Positions 1 to 8,072 of a stretch of 24,632 bases of DNA are shown in pieces. The notes below the pieces were generated by a model. The model saw nothing but the letters and a program-made list of their open reading frames with translations. It did not search any database and was not told the DNA's origin. A program made the translations under genes and the position numbers. Numbering within the stretch: position 1 is the stretch's first letter; the number at the start of each line of letters is the position of its first letter. The stretch comes from a virus. The DNA lies in the IMG/VR virus record IMGVR_UViG_3300032309_000155, positions 1-24,632 of that record; one strand, written 5' to 3'.

Positions 1-1
1 A

Positions 2-847
2 AAGTTCTGGGACAACATTGACGGCTATTCTCACATCAGGGTTACTTGGGACGATATCCCTTACACCAATGAATGGGGCGAAGCATTCTTCCCCAAAAAA
101 GAACGAGAACAATTAGCCCGAGATTTTATGCCTTGGGAGCGGGATTGCCGTATTAATGGCATTCCACTGGTTGGCAAAGGCGTAGTATTTCCCCTGCTTG
201 AATGGCCAACTTACAAGTCTGAAGACATTGACCTTAGAGTTAATGAAAAGCTTGAAAGGCTTATTAGCTTTGATTTGGGGATTAAGAATGACCCTACTGT
301 CATATCTTTCTTTTTTCGCAATCCAGTGGAAGAAATTATTTATCTTCATAAGCAAATTACCATTCCAAGCGGGGAAACACCCGATGAATATGTTCATTAT
401 TTGCTAGACAGGGAATCAAGGGATGTGCCTATTGCACTACCGCACGATGCGGGGTTGGCAGGACGATACACTTTGACAGAACAGTCTGTTCGAGAAGTCT
501 TTGAAGATTCCTATGGACTAAACTGCATTTCTGGTGCTATATTAAACCCACCTAACGATCAAGGCAAAGTAACCAACCATAAAGCCTATGGAATCAATAT
601 AATGCGTATGGGCATGGAACGTAAGACTTTAATGATTAACGAATCATGCAAAGCATTTCTTGATGAGGCTAGAAATTACGCTATTGATGATGCGGGTAAG
701 TTTTCTGATCCAGACGATCACATTGACTCTGCCCGTATTGGCATATTAGCGTTAATACAAGGTCATGGTGAATCTGTAGTAAGTAGGGCAAATAACTTTG
801 CTTTTAGGCGAATTGAAGTGCCTGAAGGCAAAGTCCAAAGGATATAA
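2..847 (+). CDS. Terminase large subunit, C-terminal part (5' truncated by window edge)
   Basis: This is the 3' part of the DNA-packaging motor subunit. It cuts concatemeric DNA and pumps it into the procapsid through the portal. The reading frame is open from base 2, so the first ATG at 128 is internal; 281 residues are visible. The ATPase (Walker) half lies upstream of the window. A typical linker is seen (ERDCRINGIPLVGKGVVFP), followed by an RNase H-like nuclease. LISFDLG carries the first catalytic Asp (residue 91 of the visible part), ALPHDAG the second acidic position, and DPDDHIDSARIG the C-terminal acidic cluster. Order and spacing match large terminases of P22/T7-like phages. The stop is two bases before the portal ATG. 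Family is confident; the subfamily is not resolved. Confidence 0.9.
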   Translation, partial: KFWDNIDGYSHIRVTWDDIPYTNEWGEAFFPKKEREQLARDFMPWERDCRINGIPLVGKGVVFPLLEWPTYKSEDIDLRVNEKLERLISFDLGIKNDPTVISFFFRNPVEEIIYLHKQITIPSGETPDEYVHYLLDRESRDVPIALPHDAGLAGRYTLTEQSVREVFEDSYGLNCISGAILNPPNDQGKVTNHKAYGINIMRMGMERKTLMINESCKAFLDEARNYAIDDAGKFSDPDDHIDSARIGILALIQGHGESVVSRANNFAFRRIEVPEGKVQRI

Positions 848-849
848 AA

Positions 850-3015
850 ATGCTAGATAAACAGAATGTAATCGTAGAAAACCTTGCAAGTTCATCTGGC
901 AATCGTGGCCTTACCGAACAGGTTTGCCATGAAGTATATGTAAAAATGGTTGATTACTTGAGGCTTACACAGTCCAAGAATACATACAATCGTTTTACAG
1001 ATTACCACTATCTTAATATTCCAGTATCCAATTCTACGGAACCTATTCGTGGTATTGACTATATTCAGCCTATTGTTGCGCCTGGCATTGACTACGCTAC
1101 TGCCGTCATTACCAAGTGCCTGATGCCCAACGGCAAGATCAACTTTGAGTTTGAACGATTTAGTGAGATGGATGGCGATCAAGCCCGTCAAGCCACTGAG
1201 ATGGTTAAATATATGCTCAACAGTAAGAATGATTCTTATCAGGTCATTCGAGATTGGGCGCAAGATTCATTGCTGCACAAAAACGGCATTGTGATGGTTT
1301 CCCCCGTGCGTAGCCCTATTACGCAATACAAAGAAGTTGAAGGAACCCGTGACCAATTGCGAGTTTTTGAAACATTGGCAGGTGATAAAGGGTTAACTGC
1401 AAAGCGTCAAAATATGCGCAAGGTTGACGTAGATCTTCAGGGTGCTATGCAAGAAGCTATGGCTCCCGATGAGACTATGCAAGAACCTACGGGTGATGAG
1501 CTTCAAGAAGCTTTACGCAACAACACTATTTATCGTGCCAAGTACAAACTAACTGGCTACGAAACAAGCATTCGGGTTAAGCACGTTGCCCAGCATTATT
1601 TTGTTTGTAATCCAACCATTAATACTATTCAGGATCAAGACTTTGTGGGCTTTTATGACCCAATGACTATCCATGAATGTAAGGCGCAATTCCCATTTGT
1701 GGACTTGGAATTGTTGGCTGACCATGCGGCTTATGGTCCTGCGGGTGCGTATCAGGCGGGTGCTTTGGAAAATGATTTGGCTCTTCATGCCCGTGATTCC
1801 ACGCCAGTGCCAGGTCAAGGCGTTATTGCCTCCCAAGGCGCAGATCGTTATAGCCGAGTCATTATGTTGACCACAGCTTGGTTGCGCAGAGACATCGACA
1901 ATGACGGAGAAGAAGAGATTGTAGAGTGCTGCTTTTCAGGCTCATACATTTTGTACGCCAAGGAAGTTGACTTCATTCCTTTGGCCAATATGTGTCCTAA
2001 ACCCATTACAGGTAACTTCTTTGGTTACTCTTTGGGTGAGCGTTTGGTTCCCCTGCAAGAGTATGCAACGGCAATCCGCAGGGCAGAAATGTCTTTTGCC
2101 ATGCAATCTTCTACACCTCGTATTGGTGTTAATCCAGAATTCTTGGATGCGGAAGAGATTCAGCGTGGCGTAAGTGCCATGTTTATTTTGGATCGTAAGT
2201 TTGATCCTACCAAGCACATCTTTGAATTCCAACCTATGCAGGGTAACTTGGCATATGTGGAATCAGCCATGAACCGATTTGAGTCGGACAAGATGGCCAT
2301 GATTGGCATGACTAGCCCTGGCGATACCCTTAACCCTGAAGTTATGAAAGATGGAAACTCAGGATTTAAGCTCCAGTTGGCTATGGGTCCAAATCAGTTA
2401 ATCCAAGATGAAATGGTGAAAAACTGCGCCATCGGTCTGCGGGATGTTATTTACATTACTTGGAAGACTTTAATTCAGTATTCTGATGATTTCAATATTC
2501 AGCAATTAGCTGGCACTTGTTTAAAAGGTGCGCCATTTATGGATGCCATATCAATTGAAAACTTTGAGTTTATTGATCGCAGAATGATTAATATTGATTT
2601 GGCTTTAGGCTTCCTTTCAGAAGAAAACCGCCTAACACGCCAACAAATGATTCTTCAGGCGCAACAACAGTTTAGCCAAGCTATGATGCAAATTCCACCC
2701 GAAGTGCCTGAATTGTTTATTAAGATCCGTAGACCTTTTGAAGACACTTTACGGGTATTGGGCGTTAAGGATGTGGATGCCTATTTGCCGACAATAGAAG
2801 AAGCAGTTAAGATTATGCAAGCGCAAGCGGCAAAAGGACCTTCTGCTGAACAACAAGAAACTCAATCTAAAGTGGATTTAAATATAGCTAAAGCACAAGA
2901 AAGCGCAACAGTATCTGCCTTGAATATGAAGAAAGCTCAAGATATTGACACAGATGATATGTTTGAAGCTTTGGCAGCTAAGAGAGGCAAGTTAAGCTCT
3001 GTACAAGTAGATTAA
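850..3015 (+). CDS. Portal protein (head-tail connector)
   Basis: A 721-residue portal protein, which forms the dodecameric ring at one capsid vertex through which DNA enters and leaves. Its length is close to the P22-type portal (about 725 residues) and far above the 400-550 of siphovirus portals. It follows the terminase directly. Recognisable stretches are NFFGYSLGERLVPLQEYATA (about residues 390-410), the SSTPRIGVNPEFLD segment, and the helical region GFKLQLAMGPNQLIQDEMVK, as in podovirus portals. The last ~70 residues (QSKVDLNIAKAQESATVSAL and beyond) are Ala/Gln/Lys-rich and probably helical, consistent with a C-terminal barrel or coiled coil. An acidic, Met-rich insertion lies near residues 195-225. 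No other function fits this size and context. Confidence 0.88.
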   Translation: MLDKQNVIVENLASSSGNRGLTEQVCHEVYVKMVDYLRLTQSKNTYNRFTDYHYLNIPVSNSTEPIRGIDYIQPIVAPGIDYATAVITKCLMPNGKINFEFERFSEMDGDQARQATEMVKYMLNSKNDSYQVIRDWAQDSLLHKNGIVMVSPVRSPITQYKEVEGTRDQLRVFETLAGDKGLTAKRQNMRKVDVDLQGAMQEAMAPDETMQEPTGDELQEALRNNTIYRAKYKLTGYETSIRVKHVAQHYFVCNPTINTIQDQDFVGFYDPMTIHECKAQFPFVDLELLADHAAYGPAGAYQAGALENDLALHARDSTPVPGQGVIASQGADRYSRVIMLTTAWLRRDIDNDGEEEIVECCFSGSYILYAKEVDFIPLANMCPKPITGNFFGYSLGERLVPLQEYATAIRRAEMSFAMQSSTPRIGVNPEFLDAEEIQRGVSAMFILDRKFDPTKHIFEFQPMQGNLAYVESAMNRFESDKMAMIGMTSPGDTLNPEVMKDGNSGFKLQLAMGPNQLIQDEMVKNCAIGLRDVIYITWKTLIQYSDDFNIQQLAGTCLKGAPFMDAISIENFEFIDRRMINIDLALGFLSEENRLTRQQMILQAQQQFSQAMMQIPPEVPELFIKIRRPFEDTLRVLGVKDVDAYLPTIEEAVKIMQAQAAKGPSAEQQETQSKVDLNIAKAQESATVSALNMKKAQDIDTDDMFEALAAKRGKLSSVQVD

Positions 3016-3023
3016 GGATTGCA

Positions 3024-3353
3024 ATGAAAAGCTTGGTATTGAATATTCGTGATTATTTTAATCGCAGGACAAAAGTAATAGACAGTCATAAGGAGGCTCA
3101 TGTAACTCGGAAGACTCTAGTTATAGAAAATGGAGAGTGCGCTAAAAGGCTCTTAGGGAATGATGATTTTGCGTTGTTATTTAACCTTTATAGGTTTTAC
3201 TTGCTTGAAATGCTAGAAGACAGCAAGGACGATGTGAATCGAATTGATAATGCACAGCGTGTTGCTGGAGTCCGAGATTTCATTGAGTTCATAGAAAGAA
3301 CTGAATATCTCGGTAAGGTAGCCAACAAAAATGTTGAAACTTTAACGAAATAA
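3024..3353 (+). CDS. Small protein of unknown function between portal and scaffold
   Basis: A 109-residue protein that I do not recognise. It begins eight bases after the portal stop with a weak AGGA-like site, and ends eight bases before the scaffold start. It is charged. The N-terminal third is basic (MKSLVLNIRDYFNRRTKVI). A central hydrophobic and aromatic stretch (DDFALLFNLYRFYLLEMLE) looks like an amphipathic helix, followed by an acidic, Arg-containing helix. There is no signal peptide or membrane segment. Its position suggests a head-assembly accessory, such as a portal or scaffold cofactor, but that rests only on gene order. Confidence 0.6.
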   Translation: MKSLVLNIRDYFNRRTKVIDSHKEAHVTRKTLVIENGECAKRLLGNDDFALLFNLYRFYLLEMLEDSKDDVNRIDNAQRVAGVRDFIEFIERTEYLGKVANKNVETLTK

Positions 3354-3361
3354 GGTAATAT

Positions 3362-4471
3362 ATGTCAGACGTAATCGCAAATGCGACCGCCACTGAGCAA
3401 ACTGGTGTGAATCCTGTAGATGCTATCGCAGGGATGATTGCCGCCAACAGGCGTAACAATCCCCAACCCGAAGCAGTTACACCACCAGCGGGACAAGAAG
3501 AAGCGAAAGCTGAATCCCCCGAGGCGACTCCTGAAGAGGGAATCGAACCTGAAGATGGTATTGATGGGACTACGGAAACTGTAGATTCTGAAGATGCGGA
3601 TGAGGCCACCGATGGTGTAACCGAACCAATTAACTTCTTGGAATTTGCAGAGCAGAATCCTGACATGATGTGGAGAATTCCCAACAAGGAAGCCGAAGGC
3701 GGTTTTGTTGAGATTCCTGTATCAAGGGCGGCTGCTATTCTTGGTCAAGGAAGTGCTATCCATGAGAATGCTCGTAAGCTTAAAGCCGAAAAAGCAGATT
3801 TTGAAGAATACGAAAGTAAACGCAGGGCTGAACTAGATGGTTTGCAGATAGGGTTGGAACTAACAATGGTTCCTCAGTTGCAACAAGCGGCTGATGAATT
3901 AGTAAAAATTCAACAATTTAACCAGCAATGGAAGCAAATCTACGACAACGCTACTGATGAAATTAGACGAAGTGAAGCTGAAGCAGCAATGCGTCAGAAC
4001 AACGAGTTGATTCAGGAGAAGTCACAGTTCATTCAGGCAAATAGACCTAAAGTTCAACAGTTTTTTGATCACCGAAGTGAAGTTGTAAAGCAACAGCTTG
4101 AACAATCTAGACAAGGTTTTAAAGACAAAGAATTAGCGAACAAGGCGACCTTTACCGAATTACGGGAAAAGTTGTCTAAGGATTGGAGTGGTGCAAGTAA
4201 CACGTTTGTGCCTGGTGTCCAAAACATTGATTTGGTATCCAGTGATGAGTTTCTTTTAGGATTGATTCGGGACGGAATGAAGTTCCGAGAAGGTCCTAAA
4301 GTGAAGAATGCAGGAGGTTCATTGGCTGCGGCTAGTAAACCAATGGCTCGTGGTAAAACTGCTCCCGAAGATAAGACTGTCGAACTTCAAAAGAAAGCGC
4401 AAAGCGGTGATAAGAATGCGGCTCGTGACCTTTTAGCAACTATGCTTGCGCAAAATAAACGCAGGCGTTAA
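3362..4471 (+). CDS. Capsid scaffolding protein
   Basis: A 369-residue probable scaffold, which directs assembly of the major capsid protein around the portal and then leaves. It sits directly upstream of the capsid gene, the usual place. Residues about 38-90 are strongly acidic and rich in Pro, Glu and Asp, and look disordered. Residues about 120-265 are heptad-like and rich in Gln, Glu and Lys (repeated QQ, KQQLEQ), a predicted coiled coil. The C-terminus is basic and ends in QNKRRR, like the basic capsid-binding tails of known scaffolds. A conserved-looking segment (LEFAEQNPDMMWRIP, then VSRAAAILGQGSAI) lies between the acidic and helical parts. No protease motif is seen. The role comes from composition plus position rather than direct sequence recognition. 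Confidence 0.78.
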   Translation: MSDVIANATATEQTGVNPVDAIAGMIAANRRNNPQPEAVTPPAGQEEAKAESPEATPEEGIEPEDGIDGTTETVDSEDADEATDGVTEPINFLEFAEQNPDMMWRIPNKEAEGGFVEIPVSRAAAILGQGSAIHENARKLKAEKADFEEYESKRRAELDGLQIGLELTMVPQLQQAADELVKIQQFNQQWKQIYDNATDEIRRSEAEAAMRQNNELIQEKSQFIQANRPKVQQFFDHRSEVVKQQLEQSRQGFKDKELANKATFTELREKLSKDWSGASNTFVPGVQNIDLVSSDEFLLGLIRDGMKFREGPKVKNAGGSLAAASKPMARGKTAPEDKTVELQKKAQSGDKNAARDLLATMLAQNKRRR

Positions 4472-4485
4472 TTCAGGAGAATTTT

Positions 4486-5640
4486 ATGTCTACAATCACC
4501 TCTACCTCGCTTGGTAATGGTAATGGCGCATACGCCACCGATATCGTTGTCAAAGACCTTGACATGACTGTTTCAAACTATGTTAAAGACCGCACACCTG
4601 TCTGCAACATGGCTATGAGCAAAAAACGCAAAATCAATTCGACTTTGCACATTTGGCCTAACGACTTTTTCCGTGTACCCGCACTGAATGCTAAGTTGGA
4701 AGGTGCTGCTGTTACGGCTTCTGCTGCTGACAACAACACACGTTCAAATTTGGGTAACTACACTCAGATTTTTACAACAACTATTGGCGCAACTGGTACT
4801 GCTCGTGCTGTTGAACAAGCTGGTGGTGACCCACAAGCCTATCAAGAAGTTAAGCAATTGACTGAGATTATGTTTGACGTTGAGTTGCAGTTGCTCCGTG
4901 CAGATGGTGCTTCTATCAAGTACTCTGGTCAAGCCGCTACTCAAGGAACTGCTCCTAATACAGGTCGCAGATTTGGTTCTTTGTTTGCTTTTGCTGGTAC
5001 ACGTTCTGGCAATGACACAGACGGAACTTCAGTGTTGAACTTGGCTGTTTCTGATGGCGATGACACAACTTCTGCTGTTAACACAAACACACCTTTCAAT
5101 GGTGTCTTGTCTAACGCAGGTTTGGGTTATTTCACATACTCAACTGGTGTAACACTGCAAGCTTTCAGCCCCGTGTTGTACAAGCAGTTGGTGACTGTTG
5201 CTGAACAGCGTTTTAATGCCAAGATTACCAACATGGTAGTCCCAACATCATTGCGTACCACCATCTCTGACAACATTCCTCAGAGCCGTTCTATCAACCG
5301 CTTTAACCCTGCTGACAAGGGCGACACGATTGGTACATACGAAGGTGACTTCAACTACACCTATCAAATCGATGACTCATGGGTTATGGATCAGACAGGT
5401 TCAGACAACACATCAATTCTGTTTATGAATCCTGATGTTGTTCAGTGGGGTTCTTTGCGTGAACTCGGTCCTAACAACGAAGTGTTCTCAAATGCTGACG
5501 CTTCTTTGGACCAGTACATCATGGAAGGTACATTGATTGTTCGTAACCCCGCAGGTGTAGCTGTTTTGGCCGCTATGACTACTGGTGCTGTTACAACAAC
5601 TCCACGTCCCACTGCTCAAGTTAAGCGTTACTTGGCATAA
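4486..5640 (+). CDS. Major capsid protein, SU10/DUF5309 family
   Basis: A 384-residue major head protein forming the icosahedral shell. It resembles the DUF5309/SU10-type capsid family (HK97 fold). An N-terminal arm leads to RTPVCNMAMSKKRKINS (residues 36-52), then a Trp-containing strand (HIWPNDFF). The family-typical block NYTQIFTTTIGATGTARAVE (91-110), then QAGG, is followed by the helix EVKQLTEIMFDVELQLLRAD (121-140). The C-terminal block YIMEGTLIVRNPAGVAVLAA resembles the closing beta-hinge strand. A strong AGGAG site (4475-4479) lies six bases before the start, fitting high expression. Preferred codons dominate compared with neighbouring genes. A terminator-like hairpin follows the stop immediately. 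Confidence 0.88.
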   Translation: MSTITSTSLGNGNGAYATDIVVKDLDMTVSNYVKDRTPVCNMAMSKKRKINSTLHIWPNDFFRVPALNAKLEGAAVTASAADNNTRSNLGNYTQIFTTTIGATGTARAVEQAGGDPQAYQEVKQLTEIMFDVELQLLRADGASIKYSGQAATQGTAPNTGRRFGSLFAFAGTRSGNDTDGTSVLNLAVSDGDDTTSAVNTNTPFNGVLSNAGLGYFTYSTGVTLQAFSPVLYKQLVTVAEQRFNAKITNMVVPTSLRTTISDNIPQSRSINRFNPADKGDTIGTYEGDFNYTYQIDDSWVMDQTGSDNTSILFMNPDVVQWGSLRELGPNNEVFSNADASLDQYIMEGTLIVRNPAGVAVLAAMTTGAVTTTPRPTAQVKRYLA

Positions 5641-5642
5641 AC

Positions 5643-5667
5643 AAAAGGGAGCTAATAACTCCCTTTT
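5643..5667 (+). terminator. Rho-independent terminator-like hairpin after the major capsid gene
   Basis: A perfect 9-bp stem, AAAAGGGAG (5643-5651) with CTCCCTTTT (5659-5667), closes a 7-base loop. T-rich sequence (CTTAATCTTTTTATC) follows. It starts two bases after the capsid stop codon. It may be a partial terminator, or a 3' stabilising hairpin for the abundant capsid message, because the late operon clearly continues downstream. Confidence 0.75.
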
Positions 5668-5693
5668 CTTAATCTTTTTATCAAGGAAAAATT

Positions 5694-6500
5694 ATGGCAA
5701 CGATTACTTACAAACCATACAACACCGCTTTTACAACTGATGTAACAACTGGTGACGTTACTGGTGTTATTGCAGAGCAAGCACAAGTTCAATACTTCCC
5801 CCGCACTTTGGGTTCAAGCGGTATCCCCGTTATTGTTGCTAACACTGGCACTATTGCCACTAGCGGCACAGTAACTTTGGGCACTGCACTCCCAACTACA
5901 TATGCAAACGCTTTTGTTTACTTCCCTGCTTCTGCAGTGAGCGGTGATGCAACTGGCGGTTTGTACTATGTTGTGTTTTCTAGCACTACTGTTGGCGTTG
6001 TTTACGCTGGCAAGTATGGTGTTGCAAATGGCGTTGGCTCTGTTGCATTCCAACCTGCTGTTCCTACAGGCACTTTGACTGCAGTTACAGGTTCTAACAG
6101 TTCTTTCACTGGTTCTACCACTGAAACTACACTGATCAACATCACTCTTCCCGCTGGTTCTTTGGGCAACAATGGTTCAGTCCGTGTTGTGGCAAACTGG
6201 GCTTGCAATAACTCTGCTGGTGCTAAAACTGGTACTGTTTATTTGGGTGGCACTGCTGTTGGTACTGCATCTTCATACACTACTTCCACTGGTGGTAGCT
6301 CTATGAATGCTTTCCGCAATCGTGGTGTTTTGAATGCTCAAGTTAGCCAATTAATTGGTGGTGCTGCCACATCTGCTGCCGTTTACACTTCAATCGATAC
6401 ATCTACTAACAAAGCAATCACCATCACTGGTGATACTGCTACTGCTACAGATCACATCGTGCTTGAAGGTTACATGGTTGAGATGAACACTAGAGACTAA
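5694..6500 (+). CDS. Putative capsid decoration or head-fibre protein
   Basis: A 268-residue protein that is overwhelmingly Thr, Ser, Gly, Ala and Val, with almost no charged residues. This composition is typical of beta-sandwich decoration, head-fibre or tail-spike domains. Two modules can be seen. An N-terminal one (about 45-125) contains SGTVTLGTALPTTYANAF and a YFPASAV strand. A second (about 135-268) has alternating strands, including LINITLPAGSLGNNGSVRVV and TGTVYLGGTAVGTA. Codon choice is as biased as in the capsid gene, suggesting a high-copy virion protein. It stands as a gene unit of its own between two hairpins, directly after the capsid gene, where decoration proteins commonly lie. 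There is no catalytic motif. A small head fibre is the main alternative. Confidence 0.6.
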   Translation: MATITYKPYNTAFTTDVTTGDVTGVIAEQAQVQYFPRTLGSSGIPVIVANTGTIATSGTVTLGTALPTTYANAFVYFPASAVSGDATGGLYYVVFSSTTVGVVYAGKYGVANGVGSVAFQPAVPTGTLTAVTGSNSSFTGSTTETTLINITLPAGSLGNNGSVRVVANWACNNSAGAKTGTVYLGGTAVGTASSYTTSTGGSSMNAFRNRGVLNAQVSQLIGGAATSAAVYTSIDTSTNKAITITGDTATATDHIVLEGYMVEMNTRD

Positions 6501-6511
6501 TTGTCTTTACT

Positions 6512-6537
6512 GAAAGAGCTTCTTTGGAGGCTCTTTT
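6512..6537 (+). terminator. Terminator-like hairpin after the putative decoration gene
   Basis: A 7-bp perfect stem, AAAGAGC (6513-6519) with GCTCTTT (6530-6536), can be extended by a G-T wobble (6512/6537). It has a 10-base loop and only a short T run (TTTT), followed by GG. It is weaker than the hairpin after the capsid gene. It lies just upstream of the ribosome-binding site of the next gene (AAGGAG, about 6541-6546). Confidence 0.5.
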
Positions 6538-6552
6538 GGTAAGGAGTAAAGC

Positions 6553-7062
6553 ATGGAATTGAATCTCAATAATGAAGAAGCCAGAGTAAACGAGGATTAC
6601 TATACAAAAGGTATTCTCGAGGCTGGCATGGAAGGTGCGTTAATTAAGAACGACAAGATGTTCAACGAGGTTAAATCGGGAACTTGGTCGCAAACATTTA
6701 ACACACCCAACATGAACTACAAAGTTGGGGCTATTGATGGTGAGCGTTATGTTCAGTATGAACAAAAGAACGTGGAATCTGTCAGGCAGTATTGCAAAGA
6801 TCGCAGAGATTTTTATAAGATGATTGGCACAACAGATAACCCGATGTTTGCGGGTACTTTTGAAGCCATGAACTTGCCCAAGTGCTTTGCTCATGAAATA
6901 AGCTCAAAGTGGTTTAACAATCGACCTTGGGAATTGATCAAAATGGACAAAAAAGACAAGATTCTTTTTTATGCCATTGTTAATCAGTTTTACAGTGATT
7001 TTGTGTGCCACCCTAGCGGAAAAATTCCACTACCTTATAATCCTATTGTTCCGACAAAGTAA
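6553..7062 (+). CDS. Conserved-looking phage protein of unknown function (head completion region)
   Basis: A 169-residue protein that I cannot assign to a family. It has a good AAGGAG site seven bases ahead of the ATG. Composition is ordinary for a soluble globular protein: mixed charge and many aromatics (WSQTFNTPNMNYKVG, RQYCKDRRDFYKMIG, KWFNNRPWELIKMDKKDK). It contains three Cys and has no signal peptide or membrane segment. The C-terminus is Pro-rich (KIPLPYNPIVPTK). It lies between the putative decoration gene and the adaptor gene, so a role in head completion or the neck is plausible, but only from position. Confidence 0.6.
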   Translation: MELNLNNEEARVNEDYYTKGILEAGMEGALIKNDKMFNEVKSGTWSQTFNTPNMNYKVGAIDGERYVQYEQKNVESVRQYCKDRRDFYKMIGTTDNPMFAGTFEAMNLPKCFAHEISSKWFNNRPWELIKMDKKDKILFYAIVNQFYSDFVCHPSGKIPLPYNPIVPTK

Positions 7063-7071
7063 GGACTTCTT

Positions 7072-8058
7072 ATGGCTCTTTTTATCCAATCTGGCAACGC
7101 TCTTGTTAGCCGAGTAGCACAATGGGTAGGAGCCATTCCAACTACAATAGGTGTAAATGCTACGGCATTCAATTCTTCTACTGGTGCAATCACAACATCA
7201 GCAACGGCAGTTGGACTTGTAAATATTGGTGATTTTATTGGCCCAAGCGTAATGGGTTCATACACTACTGTTTTGGGTGTTACAAGCTCAACAATTACAG
7301 TAAGTGATCCTGACAGTATTTGGCAAAACCAAACTTTTCCTTTGGCAATACTTAAATTGCCTACACAGTCTACTGTAGAAATTTTGTCGTCTATTCAATT
7401 GTGCGAACTAAAAATGCGTACTATTGAATTACCTGCTTTGCGTACAGATCCATATGGAAGCACACCTACTGTTTTGACAACAGATTCTCAAGGTATGGCT
7501 CCTATTCCTGCGGATATGAACAAGCCAATTTTGTTTTTCCAAGAAACACCTAATAGTGAAGTTGAGCCAGGCACTATTGCCGCCTCTATGGGTCCTTGGA
7601 TTATTTATGACCGAGTTGGTGACCGAGAAATTATCCGTAGGCGCATGATTGATCAACTTTATGTTCGCCCATTTGGTGTGCCTCGTGTTATTCGAGCTTC
7701 ATTTTCTGAAGTTGGTCAAAAATATGTGTTTACGCCAAACCCTGGTGAAAACGTAGAAATTAAAGCTTATTACCAAAAAACATTTCCATTTTTGTTTAGC
7801 CCAACTGATGATGTATTGGCTCCAATTGTTCAAAACAATGCGGCCCTTGCATCATTCCCTGAAGGTTATATGTATGGGTCTTTGTGGGCTTATTATGATA
7901 AAAATAAAAATAATGAAGAAGCTCAGAAATGGAATGCTCGTTATGAAGATTCTTATGGTTTGATTGAAGACCAAAACTTTAAAGGTAAATGGCTTGGTGG
8001 AGATCAACATTTGACAAGCGAATTTCAACCTCGCAATTATCGCTATTCGTTCAAGTGA
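7072..8058 (+). CDS. Head-to-tail adaptor protein (SU10-adaptor/gp4-like) with N-terminal beta extension
   Basis: A 328-residue probable adaptor ring protein that joins the portal to the tail nozzle. The C-terminal half has the features of podovirus adaptors: a strand segment with aromatic ends (QKYVFTPNPGENVEIKAYYQ), then FPEGYMYGSLWAYYDKNKN and EEAQKWNARYEDSYGLIEDQ. This is the Leu/Tyr-rich helix followed by a W..RY helix seen in SU10- and P22 gp4-like adaptors. Adaptors of this kind are often 150-250 residues. The extra length is an N-terminal Thr/Ser/Val-rich region (about 15-100) that looks like an added beta domain. It follows the unknown 169-residue gene by nine bases and precedes the fibre gene. 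Confidence comes from the C-terminal pattern plus gene order. Confidence 0.68.
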   Translation: MALFIQSGNALVSRVAQWVGAIPTTIGVNATAFNSSTGAITTSATAVGLVNIGDFIGPSVMGSYTTVLGVTSSTITVSDPDSIWQNQTFPLAILKLPTQSTVEILSSIQLCELKMRTIELPALRTDPYGSTPTVLTTDSQGMAPIPADMNKPILFFQETPNSEVEPGTIAASMGPWIIYDRVGDREIIRRRMIDQLYVRPFGVPRVIRASFSEVGQKYVFTPNPGENVEIKAYYQKTFPFLFSPTDDVLAPIVQNNAALASFPEGYMYGSLWAYYDKNKNNEEAQKWNARYEDSYGLIEDQNFKGKWLGGDQHLTSEFQPRNYRYSFK

Positions 8059-8072
8059 TTTAAGGAAAAAAC

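Noticed and set aside
113-397. Minus-strand open frame opposite the terminase
   Set aside because: It overlaps conserved terminase nuclease coding sequence; no supporting signal.
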